From: Candidatus Aenigmatarchaeota archaeon
Lineage (GTDB): Archaea; Aenigmatarchaeota; Aenigmatarchaeia; QMZP01
DNA length: 43,699 nt
Direction of reading: 5' to 3'
Assembly (NCBI GenBank): GCA_026397335.1
Contig: JAPLVB010000039.1
Span: 1 to 43,699 of the forward strand
The translations under genes and the position numbers were made by a program. Numbering within the stretch: the stretch's first letter is position 1; every line of letters begins with the position of its first letter. The notes beneath the pieces are model-generated. The model was not told where the DNA came from. It made no database searches and saw only the letters and a program-made list of their open reading frames with translations. This document shows, piece by piece, positions 1 through 8,193 of this stretch.

Positions 1-1
1 G

Positions 2-217
2 GGGCAGGTGACGGCCCAAAGCCTGACCGGAGGGTTCGGACGGAAGACCCGGGACGCGGCAGAATGTCTGATGAAGCTCCGCCTTATCCACCTTATCGCG
101 AGCGACGCCCATAATGATGGGGGGCGGGCGCCCCAGCTGTCGGAGGCCGTGGAAAGGGCGGCGAAGGTCGTGGGGGAGGAAAAGGCGGAGGAACGCTTCC
201 ATCTTTGGGAGGAATAG
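2..217 (+). CDS. Fragment (C-terminal part) of a CpsB/YwqE-like PHP-domain tyrosine-protein phosphatase, open at left edge
   Basis: Frame is open to the left edge; GQVTAQSLTGGFGRKTRDAAECLMKLRLIHLIASDAHNDGGRAPQLSEAVERAAKVVG resembles the C-terminal motif of PHP-type CpsB phosphatases. High GC compared with the rest of the window. Confidence 0.5.
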   Translation, partial: GQVTAQSLTGGFGRKTRDAAECLMKLRLIHLIASDAHNDGGRAPQLSEAVERAAKVVGEEKAEERFHLWEE

Positions 218-510
218 GGGGAGAAATAACTTCAAGAATTTATCGCGATGTGACAGGACAGACAGGAAGGCTTGAAAAAAGAGTGGATTTGCTGCTCAAG
301 GAAATGGGAGGGCTGGAAGCAACAGTCCATAAAGATCCTGGTGCCTGTAGTGCTTACAGTTACAGGATAGATGCATGCTGGGCTATAATAAAGGAATATA
401 AAGATGCAATAACTATTGGCGGGGTTCCTGTTGGCGGAAGACTTGGAGACAAGGTAAAAAAACTTGAGCAGATACTTGACCGGATGGAAAAAAGCGCGAA
501 ATCGAAATAA
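205..510 (+). CDS. Hypothetical protein
   Basis: 101 aa ORF with TTG start in the track, followed at short distance by the next ORF. The true N-terminus is uncertain because a composition break lies here. Confidence 0.5.
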   Translation: MGGIGGEITSRIYRDVTGQTGRLEKRVDLLLKEMGGLEATVHKDPGACSAYSYRIDACWAIIKEYKDAITIGGVPVGGRLGDKVKKLEQILDRMEKSAKSK

Positions 511-521
511 GAGGAGAAACC

Positions 522-959
522 ATGGCCACGCTAATAGAGCTTGTAATTCCATTCCTCTTCATGCTCGCCGTGGTTTACGGCTCCCTTGACGTTTCTGGGG
601 TTTTCAGGAACAAGAGGGTGAACGCGCTCATAGCGGTTGTTTTTGCCTTCTTTGCCCTGACTTACGAGCCAGCCATGCTGTTCATAAACCAGGTGATGCC
701 CTTCGCGATAATGTTTTTTGTGGTTTTCTTCTTCATAGGGTTCGTTATAAAAATCGCCAAGAAAGGAGTGGAAAAGGATTACAACCTCATAATAATCATT
801 TTAGGTCTTGTGCTCCTGCTTTTTGCAACGCAGGGTTCCGGCTTCATTAATAATTTCCTGCCTGGCTTTGAAGAGCAGGCAAGCAACATCATGATAGCAT
901 CTACAGTGGTTTTCATAGGAGTGATACTTCTGGCAGCATACAAACTCTCAATAAAATAA
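522..959 (+). CDS. Small integral membrane protein (about 4 hydrophobic segments)
   Basis: 145 aa ORF with several long hydrophobic stretches; GGAG-type sequence upstream of the ATG. Confidence 0.7.
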   Translation: MATLIELVIPFLFMLAVVYGSLDVSGVFRNKRVNALIAVVFAFFALTYEPAMLFINQVMPFAIMFFVVFFFIGFVIKIAKKGVEKDYNLIIIILGLVLLLFATQGSGFINNFLPGFEEQASNIMIASTVVFIGVILLAAYKLSIK

Positions 960-975
960 AAGCCTACCTAATGGC

Positions 976-3387
976 TTACTGGCCGCTGACCGTTTGGTTC
1001 TCGTATTTTACCTTGTAAATCTGCATGAGGCCGTTGTCAAAGACCTTTTCCACGGGGAGGCCGTAGCCCTGCATGAACATCAGGTCGTTGAATATAGTGT
1101 TCTCTATTTCAGGAGGCACGTAGAAAAGGCCTTCCTGTCCGAGGTAGGTGTTTATGGCTATGCAGCCGGGCATGGCCTGGCTCTCGTTCGCCACCCTTAC
1201 TATACCGCTTGTTGTGCAGAATTCGTTTATGTAGTTCTTTGAGTAGTATTTCCCGTTCTGGGATACCAGGAAGGTCGGGGTTCCGGAAAGGCCCCCATTA
1301 TCGTCAAAGGGGAGCCATATGGCATAGGGCCCGGACGTGTATTCAATTATTGTGCTGTTAGTCCTCGGGTACATGCCTGTCCTGCGGAATTCCAGGAATC
1401 CCAGCACCTGCTCGCCCCTTGAGGCGATTTTTGATATGGCCCCGTATTTTCCCGGAAGAGTGTAATCCATGAAGATGTAGCTTACATTATATCCTTTCAT
1501 CCAGGGAACCCATGCGCTCCAGTTTTCAGGCTTGTCCGTATACCATTCTGCAATTTCAAAGTCCCTGTTTCCATAAGGACCTCCAAGATTCCCGCCATCA
1601 GCGACTGAAGGCCTGTGGCCTCTTGTCTGGAACCAGTATCCGAAATCCCACCAGGAGAGGATTACAGAGCCTTCCGGAGTTTTTTGCGAAAGGAAGTTCA
1701 TTGCCTGATACCAGGGCTGGCCGTCTTCATGGAGAACCTGGCTGCCATTCCCGTCAATCGTCACGCAAGGTATCACTTCAAAAGGATTCGGGTTCTGGTT
1801 ATCTTTGTACTGGGGGAAGCATATGGCCGTGTTTATGCTGAGCGCATATGCATATATGCTGGCAGCATTAACAACCACGAGCAGGATTATGAAGATTGCA
1901 AGAGGCAGTGTTATGAAGTTTATCTTGCTTCTCAGGGATTTCCCTTTAAGATACTTGGTTTTTCCCAGCCTGCCTATGATCCAGCCAAAAAAGAACCCCG
2001 CAATAACCCCTCCAACAGGCCCGAGAATGAAAAGGAGCCTTACATAGAAGAAAACTCCCCATATGCTCGAGACAAGCCATACCAGCGGGAAAATCAGGAG
2101 CCAGTTGTGGGTTCTGTAAAACTCGAATACGAGAAGGAATGACCCTAGAAACATGAATATCCAGAGCGCAAAGAAGGGAGAGAGGAAGTTTAGCTGCGGC
2201 AATATTCCTGATGAGAAGCCCGTGCCTAATGTTGAGAGAATGGTTGCCCAGTCTCCCGGAGCGTTCTCGGCAACAGTGGAGCCTATCACACCCCTTGAAA
2301 GAGTGAGCAGGCTAAAAATCTCCCGTATAATGCTGTCAAAGAAATCCGTGAATGTGATGCCAACAAAAAACACTGCAACCATTACAAGCATGAGCCCCGG
2401 TATTATATAGTGGACTTTTTCCTTCTTTACGAGATTGAACTTCACAAGTCCGTACCTGATAAGAAGAACGGCCAGGGCCCCGTAAGCGGCAAGGACTGAC
2501 ATGCTGGTAAGCCCTATATTGTGCGGAGTAAGCTGCTGTATAAGGCTTCCCAGAAGAATCATAGGCACATAAGCCTTCAGCATTGAAGGGCCCATGAACT
2601 TCTCGAGGTTTTCCAGGCTCTTTCCGAATCCGGAGAAAAGATAATCAAGAATTACAAGAGCCGCATCAGCAATGAACAATGCCCCAAAGAATGCAGCAAA
2701 GAACAGGTAGATGTACTGCACGCCTCCCCATGCAAGGCTCATTAAAGCAAGAGACAGGCCTGAAAGGATGCCATAAAACCAGGAACTCTTATTGTATGCC
2801 TTTACGAAAAGCCAGACAGCAGCCATCATGAATATCACTGCCGTGGCCTCCTTCTCGAATGAGGCGGCTGAAGTTCGGGTAAAGAGGGCGGGAGTCATGG
2901 AGACGAAGAAAGCCGCGAACAGCCCGCTCACATTGCTCTTGAACAGCTCCTTTGCAATTAAAAAGGCTATGATGGCCCCAACAGCCCCCATGAATGCAGG
3001 GAAAAATATTGCAAACTCGAAGAAAGGCATGGATATGCCGATTGCGGATATAAACACATAGACAAGCACAGGAAGGTATGAAGGCATAGCGTAATCTGCC
3101 CACCACGTGTTTACCCCGATTGGAGAGTACCTGAGCATGTCAGGGTTCTGCTCAGTTGGAATCTGGAGATTGTTATGCAGGGCATACTCCGCTATCCTGT
3201 AAACGTGGAACTCGTCAAGCCCTATCAGCTCATTATATCTTCCGGGGAGGGCCCTGAACCAGAGGCTGACCGCAAAAATCCCTATAAGGAAGAACACGTA
3301 CCAGTATTTCCTTATGTAATGCCTCGCCCCATACGCCTCTCCCCCTTTCCTTCTTAAGGACAGTTTAGGCCTTGAAAATTTCTTCAT
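976..3387 (-). CDS. aglB: Archaeal oligosaccharyltransferase, STT3/AglB family
   Basis: 803 aa, multi-TM N-terminal half, then a soluble domain with SWWDFGYW (WWDYG-type catalytic motif); GLDEFHVYRIAEYAL near the N-terminus. Confidence 0.93.
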   Translation of the reverse strand: MKKFSRPKLSLRRKGGEAYGARHYIRKYWYVFFLIGIFAVSLWFRALPGRYNELIGLDEFHVYRIAEYALHNNLQIPTEQNPDMLRYSPIGVNTWWADYAMPSYLPVLVYVFISAIGISMPFFEFAIFFPAFMGAVGAIIAFLIAKELFKSNVSGLFAAFFVSMTPALFTRTSAASFEKEATAVIFMMAAVWLFVKAYNKSSWFYGILSGLSLALMSLAWGGVQYIYLFFAAFFGALFIADAALVILDYLFSGFGKSLENLEKFMGPSMLKAYVPMILLGSLIQQLTPHNIGLTSMSVLAAYGALAVLLIRYGLVKFNLVKKEKVHYIIPGLMLVMVAVFFVGITFTDFFDSIIREIFSLLTLSRGVIGSTVAENAPGDWATILSTLGTGFSSGILPQLNFLSPFFALWIFMFLGSFLLVFEFYRTHNWLLIFPLVWLVSSIWGVFFYVRLLFILGPVGGVIAGFFFGWIIGRLGKTKYLKGKSLRSKINFITLPLAIFIILLVVVNAASIYAYALSINTAICFPQYKDNQNPNPFEVIPCVTIDGNGSQVLHEDGQPWYQAMNFLSQKTPEGSVILSWWDFGYWFQTRGHRPSVADGGNLGGPYGNRDFEIAEWYTDKPENWSAWVPWMKGYNVSYIFMDYTLPGKYGAISKIASRGEQVLGFLEFRRTGMYPRTNSTIIEYTSGPYAIWLPFDDNGGLSGTPTFLVSQNGKYYSKNYINEFCTTSGIVRVANESQAMPGCIAINTYLGQEGLFYVPPEIENTIFNDLMFMQGYGLPVEKVFDNGLMQIYKVKYENQTVSGQ

Positions 3388-3432
3388 CAGCTACACCGCA
3401 AATGTAATTAAAACTTGCCGGATTCCTCGATT

Positions 3433-3453
3433 GAAATCGGCTTTGCCGACTTC
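3433..3453. repeat. Hairpin element E1
   Basis: GAAATCGGC-TTT-GCCGACTTC, one mismatch. Confidence 0.7.
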
Positions 3454-3463
3454 CTTCTCTGCG

Positions 3464-3733
3464 TCACTTTTTCACAACCCTGCTGAACTCCTTTCCGAAC
3501 TCCCTTGCATCGTCCGCAACCATCTGTGCAGCATCCGAAAGGACCTTTTTCGGGTTCTTGGCCTTTATGGATATCTTCGGGTTGGAAAGGTAGGGATGCT
3601 CTATCATGTAGGAAGCCTGGCTCGCTCCCGACTTCCATGCTTTCTCCCTGAGCAGGTTGAGGAGCGTGTGCGTCTCGTCAATAACCTCTATTTTCAGGCT
3701 CTCATTCGTCTTTTCCAAAACTTTTATTTCCAT
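3464..3733 (-). CDS. rpoL: DNA-directed RNA polymerase subunit L (Rpo11)
   Basis: 89 aa; ETHTLLNLLREKAW...ASYMIEHPYLSNPKISIKAK is characteristic of the RpoL/Rpb11 family. Confidence 0.9.
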   Translation of the reverse strand: MEIKVLEKTNESLKIEVIDETHTLLNLLREKAWKSGASQASYMIEHPYLSNPKISIKAKNPKKVLSDAAQMVADDAREFGKEFSRVVKK

Positions 3734-3775
3734 AAATCATCCACCTTAACAACAGATTGAAGTTGAATTTTGTTT

Positions 3776-3797
3776 GAAGGCGTCCGCAGACGACTTC
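3776..3797. repeat. Hairpin element E2
   Basis: GAAGGCGTC-CGCA-GACGACTTC, one mismatch; upstream of rpoL. Confidence 0.6.
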
Positions 3798-3840
3798 TTT
3801 CGCTAATCCAGTACCATTAACTAATTACTATGTATTTATA

Positions 3841-4191
3841 TTATTTTCCTCTCCCCTTGTATTTCTCGAAAACACAGAAAAATATGAAATCTTTCTTTCC
3901 TTTATTGAAAACCTTGTGGAACACACCCTTCTTTATCAGGACAACATCCCCCTCTTTCACACTGAACATCTCTTTCCCAAGTTGCATTTTTCCAGAACCT
4001 TTGATGAATATGTACACCTCCTCCTCGTTCTCATGTGAGTTTCCAGACGTTTCTTTTCCAGGATGCAAAACAGTCATAGAAACGTTAAGGTGCTCCAGAA
4101 AAACCAGATCATGCACAGAGTAAACATCAGTGTCCCTTATTGGTTTTATTTTTTTAGGAAATTCATTCAGGCTTATTTTCATCTGCGTCAC
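3841..4191 (-). CDS. Cupin-domain protein
   Basis: 116 aa; HPGKETSGNSHENEEEVYIFIKGSGKMQLGKEMFSVKEGDVVLIKKGVFHKVFN cupin motifs; overlaps the stop of the upstream phosphomannomutase by 4 nt. Confidence 0.87.
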   Translation of the reverse strand: MTQMKISLNEFPKKIKPIRDTDVYSVHDLVFLEHLNVSMTVLHPGKETSGNSHENEEEVYIFIKGSGKMQLGKEMFSVKEGDVVLIKKGVFHKVFNKGKKDFIFFCVFEKYKGRGK

Positions 4192-5552
4192 CTCGACTGA
4201 AGTCGGCTTTTCCGACTTCTATCTTCAAATTTCCTTATTCCCTGCTCAAGTACGCTTGAGAATATCCTCTTTATGGATTCCTTGTCCTTGTCAGTCTTCC
4301 CCTCCACTGTGAGCCTTATGACAGGAGCTGTGTTTGACGGCCTTATAAGGACCCATCCTTTATCCATATCAATCCTTATCCCGTCCAGAAAGCTGGCTTT
4401 CCCGTATTTGCTCCCTATCTCCTTCTTGAGCTTTTCCACAACCTCGAACTTTTTCTGGTCAGAACAGTCGAAACTCACCCTCTCGAAAGGGTAAACAGGT
4501 ATATCCTTAATCTCCTCATCCAGGCTTTGGTTCCTGGATGACAAGACCGCTGCCGTATATAGAGAGACAGCAAGCGAGTCGTCAAAAGGAACAATAAAAG
4601 GGATGACATAATGGCCGGAGACTTCAACCCCGAAGCACGCACTCTCCTTCTTGACGGCATCCATCAGGAAGGTGTGCCCGACCTTGATTCTCTTAACAGA
4701 GCGGTTGAATTTTTTAGCAACATCATCTATAGCCCGCGTGCATTCCACATTGGCAATTACAGGGCCTTTCTCTCTCTTGAGCAGCTCTGTGAGTATAAAG
4801 TAAGAAGCCCGCTCCGGAGTGAGCCTGATTCCCTTATTATCAACAACCACCATCCTGTCACCGTCGCCATCATAAGCAATCCCCAAATCAGCTTTCATTA
4901 CACTTTTCCTCAATTCTGTCAGCGGATTCTCCATCGGGTCAGGGCCCCTGCTGGGAAAATTTCCGTTCGGCTTTCCAAAAATCACCTCAACGTCAAATCC
5001 AGCCAGCCTGAATACATCAGGCGCTATCAGCCCTGCCATACCGTCCCCACAGTCCAAAACCACTTTGAGTCTCTTTCTGGCCTTGATTTTTGAAAGCAGA
5101 AATTTCTTGTAGCCTTCAAGCACATTCCATTTGGGCTTCAGCAATTTTCCTGTTCTGCTAGCGACCAAAGGACCATTCATGTAGAAATCCCGTACCTTGA
5201 GATTCTCTTCTTCCAGAAACCCTATGCCGTTCCCGTGGAAGAACTTGACACCGTTCCACTCTTTGGAAAGGTGCGAGGCTGTTATGTAGGCAAAATCTGT
5301 TTTCTCTTTCCAGGCATAAAACATGCCTGCTCCAAGCGGTATTTCTCCCGTGTTAATAACATTCTTTCCTGTTTCCAAAAAGCCTTTCACAAAGGAGTCT
5401 TGCAGGCTCGCGCTCGAGAGGCGGCAGTCCCTCCCAATTACAAGATTTCCTTTAATGTAATTACCGAGGGCGTTCCCTATCCCCTTCATCACTTCCTCGT
5501 TCAAAACCTTCCCGTAAATACCCCGTATATCATAAGCCCTGAAAATAGACAT
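4188..5552 (-). CDS. manB: Phosphomannomutase/phosphoglucomutase
   Basis: 454 aa; ITASHLSKEWNGVKFF (active-site Ser region), DLGIAYDGDGDRMVVVD metal loop, C-terminal RPSNTAPVIRLTVEG. Confidence 0.92.
   Translation of the reverse strand: MSIFRAYDIRGIYGKVLNEEVMKGIGNALGNYIKGNLVIGRDCRLSSASLQDSFVKGFLETGKNVINTGEIPLGAGMFYAWKEKTDFAYITASHLSKEWNGVKFFHGNGIGFLEEENLKVRDFYMNGPLVASRTGKLLKPKWNVLEGYKKFLLSKIKARKRLKVVLDCGDGMAGLIAPDVFRLAGFDVEVIFGKPNGNFPSRGPDPMENPLTELRKSVMKADLGIAYDGDGDRMVVVDNKGIRLTPERASYFILTELLKREKGPVIANVECTRAIDDVAKKFNRSVKRIKVGHTFLMDAVKKESACFGVEVSGHYVIPFIVPFDDSLAVSLYTAAVLSSRNQSLDEEIKDIPVYPFERVSFDCSDQKKFEVVEKLKKEIGSKYGKASFLDGIRIDMDKGWVLIRPSNTAPVIRLTVEGKTDKDKESIKRIFSSVLEQGIRKFEDRSRKSRLQSR
4199..4219. 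repeat. Hairpin element E3
   Basis: GAAGTCGG-CTTTT-CCGACTTC perfect 8-bp stem; inside the 3' end of manB. Flank CCTCGAYTGAARTCGGCTTTKCCGACTTC shared with E1. Confidence 0.75.
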
Positions 5553-5597
5553 CCACTCGACCTGCCTATAATTTATAATCCTGAAATAAAAACGTAA

Positions 5598-5999
5598 GTG
5601 ATGGACATAAGCATATCTGTCTCTAGCGCGGGGACTTTCAGGCGGATTTCCCTTTCGGTTCTGGAGAAGTCCAAACCAATAGAATGCGAGCTTTCAGCGA
5701 TAGTTACATCACCTTCAGGAAGGGATGAGATTTTCCTCCCAAGCCCTGAAAAAATTCTTGCCAACGTAACGTATCCCTATTCAGGAGGAAGGTTCGTAAC
5801 TCATACAGGACCGGGAAAATACCAGATTATTTTCCAGCCCAAGGAGAAGGGCTCGCATAAGCTGAAACTGGTTGGAAGGATTTGCGACCGAAGGCGATGT
5901 CAGAATGAAGGCGACAAGAGTCGCCTTCCAACTCATAGACGCCTTCAATCCAGCACGGGAAAGCCTTTCCAGAAGGAGCTTCAGATAAGCTTTGATTAA
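5598..5999 (+). CDS. Hypothetical small beta-rich protein, apparently interrupted in frame by a hairpin element
   Basis: 133 aa ORF; residues after KLKLVG (RICDRRRCQNEGDKSRLPTHRRLQSS) are encoded by the hairpin element at about 5871-5950, and beta-strand-like sequence resumes at GKPFQKELQISFD. Confidence 0.55.
   Translation: MMDISISVSSAGTFRRISLSVLEKSKPIECELSAIVTSPSGRDEIFLPSPEKILANVTYPYSGGRFVTHTGPGKYQIIFQPKEKGSHKLKLVGRICDRRRCQNEGDKSRLPTHRRLQSSTGKPFQKELQISFD
5871..5950. repeat. Compound hairpin element E4
   Basis: Inner GAAGGCGAC-AAGA-GTCGCCTTC (5907-5928); outer GAAGGCG (5890-5896)/CGCCTTC (5940-5946); also GTTGGAAGG (5871-5879)/CCTTCCAAC (5924-5932). Confidence 0.8.
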
Positions 6000-7111
6000 C
6001 GAGAGAAGGTGCTACGCACCTTCATATAAATTTTCTCGAGCTCCTTTGCGCTTTTTTCCCAGGAGTATGTTTTTGCCAGAATCTCCCTCTCTTTGTCCGG
6101 AACCCTTTTTCGCTTGCCCAAAAAATGAACTATTTTATCTGCAAGCTCCCTTGAATCCCCGGGTTTGATATCCATAATAGAACCCATCTCCGGAAGACTT
6201 TCCATAATGCCTGCTTCTTTGCTTGTTATGACAGGAGTTCCGGAAAGCAGGGACTCAAGAACCGATATGCCAAAAGGCTCAAAAATAGAGGGATAAACGA
6301 AAACATCAGCAGCCGAATAATATGAGGACAAATCCTTTTCCGGAACGAATCCAGGGAAGATAACCTTCCCGTCCAGCCCCATATGCGTGGAAAACGCTTT
6401 CAGGTTTCCCTTCAGGTGACCCTCACCAGCAATAACGAACCTTGCTTCCGGGATTTTTTCCAGGACTGATTTTGCAGAATATATAAGATATTCAACCCCT
6501 TTCTGCTGCGAAAGCCTCCCAAGGAAAAGCACCACAGGCCTGTCTCCCAGTCCAAGCATTCTCCTGATTTTTTCAGGGTTGCCTTTCTTGATTCTTGCGG
6601 AATTATAAACAACCTCTATCTTTTTTGGGTTCATCCTGTAATTTTTAACAATGCTTTTTTTCATGAATCTGCTTACTGTGATTATTTTGTCACAGTCTTT
6701 CGCACCTTTCCTTTCCAGCCTTTCCATGACAGAATTTTTCCCATACCCGCACGACCTCATATACTCAAGAGAATGCAGGGTGAAGACCCAAGGCGCCCTG
6801 GTCTTAAGCTTTTCAGAAGCCTCCACCCCAAACCAGTCATGCGAATGGACCACATCAAAATCCAGATTCTTGCAGGCCTTCACAACATTCCTGTTGTATT
6901 CTCTTACGGTTTTTGCAAGATTTTTTCCGTAACCGCACTTTATGGGGATTATTTTTATCCCCTTAAGATTTTTTCCAGGAGAGTTGAATTCAGGAACAGT
7001 TAGAGAGACATGATTCTTTTTCGCAAGCTCTCTGCAGATTTCATACACGTGTATGTCAAGGCCACCCTGTATTCTGGGCGGAAACCCCCAGCCTATCATG
7101 AGGATGTTCAT
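5996..7111 (-). CDS. Glycosyltransferase family 4 (glycogen synthase-like GT-B)
   Basis: 371 aa; MIGWGFPPRIQGGLDIHVYEI N-terminal loop, FLGRLSQQKGVEYLI, FEPFGISVLESLLSGTPVI (E-x7-E). Confidence 0.9.
   Translation of the reverse strand: MNILMIGWGFPPRIQGGLDIHVYEICRELAKKNHVSLTVPEFNSPGKNLKGIKIIPIKCGYGKNLAKTVREYNRNVVKACKNLDFDVVHSHDWFGVEASEKLKTRAPWVFTLHSLEYMRSCGYGKNSVMERLERKGAKDCDKIITVSRFMKKSIVKNYRMNPKKIEVVYNSARIKKGNPEKIRRMLGLGDRPVVLFLGRLSQQKGVEYLIYSAKSVLEKIPEARFVIAGEGHLKGNLKAFSTHMGLDGKVIFPGFVPEKDLSSYYSAADVFVYPSIFEPFGISVLESLLSGTPVITSKEAGIMESLPEMGSIMDIKPGDSRELADKIVHFLGKRKRVPDKEREILAKTYSWEKSAKELEKIYMKVRSTFSR
6005..6023. repeat. Hairpin element E5
   Basis: GAAGGTGC-TAC-GCACCTTC perfect; encodes the C-terminus of the GT4 gene 5996-7111. 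Confidence 0.75.
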
Positions 7112-7145
7112 ATCATTATATTGATATTAAGATAAAAACATATAC

Positions 7146-7922
7146 ATGAAGCCTTTTCTGGGATTTTTTGTGTGTTGGGACATCATAGCAAACCAGGAAC
7201 CTCCAGGATTTCTGGAAAAATTCTTCAAGCAGAAAAACGATTCCGAGCACTACATTCCTTATAATCTCAATTTCAAAATCCTATCCGAGCTAAAGAAGCC
7301 GAAAAGGATCATAGGAGGAAACGCAGGAAACGCGGCAGTCACACTTTCCGAGCTTGGAATCCCTTGTATATTGTCCTGCCCCAGCAAACCAGAATCCCTG
7401 ATGCAGGAACTCTCCAAGCATAAAATCTTTCTGGTGGACAAGGGAAAGGAGAAAACTCCAAAAGTGTGCACAAGACCTGAAAAGGAGCCGGCTCATATAA
7501 TTTTTGAGATGGCTGGTTACAGGAAAATCTTCACCTTTGATGAAGTCCAGCTTAACTTCCTTCTTGATTATGATTTCTGGAATTCCTTAAAGAACGCTAG
7601 CTATATGTTCCTTTCAGGCTTCCATACAGTCCCGGAAAAGCACAAACGGAAAGTGAGAGAGATAGCCGACTTTCTGGAGAAGAGGAAGTTCAAAACACAC
7701 TTGGAACTCGGTTTTGGAAAAGGTCTCATGAAATACGGGATAAAGAGACTGGTTGACAGGAACTGCATAGACTCGATGGGAATGAACGAGACTGAAATCA
7801 AGATTCTTGGGATTTCAAACACCAACCCGCTAATAATTAAAGAAAAGCTGGTTTCCCTTCTTGAAAAAACTGGCCTGGATGCGGCTGCAGTCACGGATTC
7901 TTTTTACGCGCTGAAGAGATAG
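7146..7922 (+). CDS. ADP-dependent glucokinase/phosphofructokinase family-like protein, apparently C-terminally short
   Basis: 258 aa; IIGGNAGNAAVTLSELGIPCIL, HLELGFG and GMNETEI resemble ADP-GK/PFK family motifs. The C-terminal third carrying the GxGD catalytic motif is not seen. Confidence 0.6.
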   Translation: MKPFLGFFVCWDIIANQEPPGFLEKFFKQKNDSEHYIPYNLNFKILSELKKPKRIIGGNAGNAAVTLSELGIPCILSCPSKPESLMQELSKHKIFLVDKGKEKTPKVCTRPEKEPAHIIFEMAGYRKIFTFDEVQLNFLLDYDFWNSLKNASYMFLSGFHTVPEKHKRKVREIADFLEKRKFKTHLELGFGKGLMKYGIKRLVDRNCIDSMGMNETEIKILGISNTNPLIIKEKLVSLLEKTGLDAAAVTDSFYALKR

Positions 7923-7929
7923 GGTATTG

Positions 7930-8103
7930 TTATTCATCTATGGGGGACCATGTCATAACATTCCATAGCCATTTCTCAAAACGTTCCTTAAAACTTTTCT
8001 TGTATACATCGTCTTTCTCATTTTCAAAGCTAATAGGGTTCCCTGTTGAACGCCTAAGCGCTTCGTAAAATTCCCTATCCAACTTTCCATAATAATAAGT
8101 CAT
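7930..8103 (-). CDS. Small protein (57 aa), absent from the ORF track
   Basis: Own reading: MTYYYGKLDREFYEALRRSTGNPISFENEKDDVYKKSFKERFEKWLWNVMTWSPIDE*. A TATA-like TATTTAAAA (8124-8132 on the minus strand) lies 21-29 nt upstream of the ATG. Confidence 0.45.
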   Translation of the reverse strand: MTYYYGKLDREFYEALRRSTGNPISFENEKDDVYKKSFKERFEKWLWNVMTWSPIDE

Positions 8104-8123
8104 AATTCAATTAAGGACTGAAA

Positions 8124-8132
8124 TTTTAAATA
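8124..8132 (-). promoter_or_regulatory. TATA-like box for the small ORF 7930-8103
   Basis: TATTTAAAA on the minus strand at archaeal core-promoter spacing for a short-leader transcript. Confidence 0.4.
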
Positions 8133-8163
8133 CTCGCATTACAAACGCCCAACAGGCATCAAA

Positions 8164-8172
8164 GTATTTAAA
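8164..8172 (+). promoter_or_regulatory. TATA-like box for the minD-like gene
   Basis: TATTTAAAA just over 20 nt upstream of ATG 8194. Confidence 0.45.
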
Positions 8173-8193
8173 ACCCCTTTTCAATTACTGAAT

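Noticed and set aside
1512-2410. Plus-strand ORFs antisense to aglB (109, 175, 80 and 85 aa)
   Set aside because: Shadow ORFs opposite a confidently assigned membrane enzyme; no plausible protein features.
3408-3638. 76-aa minus-strand ORF overlapping rpoL in another frame
   Set aside because: RpoL frame is clearly the coding one; the overlap is a shadow ORF running into hairpin E1.
6005-6023. Hairpins as classical Rho-independent terminators
   Set aside because: They are not consistently followed by a T-run, several lie inside coding sequence or upstream of starts, and archaeal termination does not generally rely on bacterial-type hairpins.
7923-8193. tRNA or structured ncRNA in the main intergenic gaps (7923-8193, 10134-10278, 14151-14342)
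   Set aside because: No tRNA-like T-arm/acceptor pattern was found by eye; a tRNAscan/Infernal run would be needed to exclude it fully.
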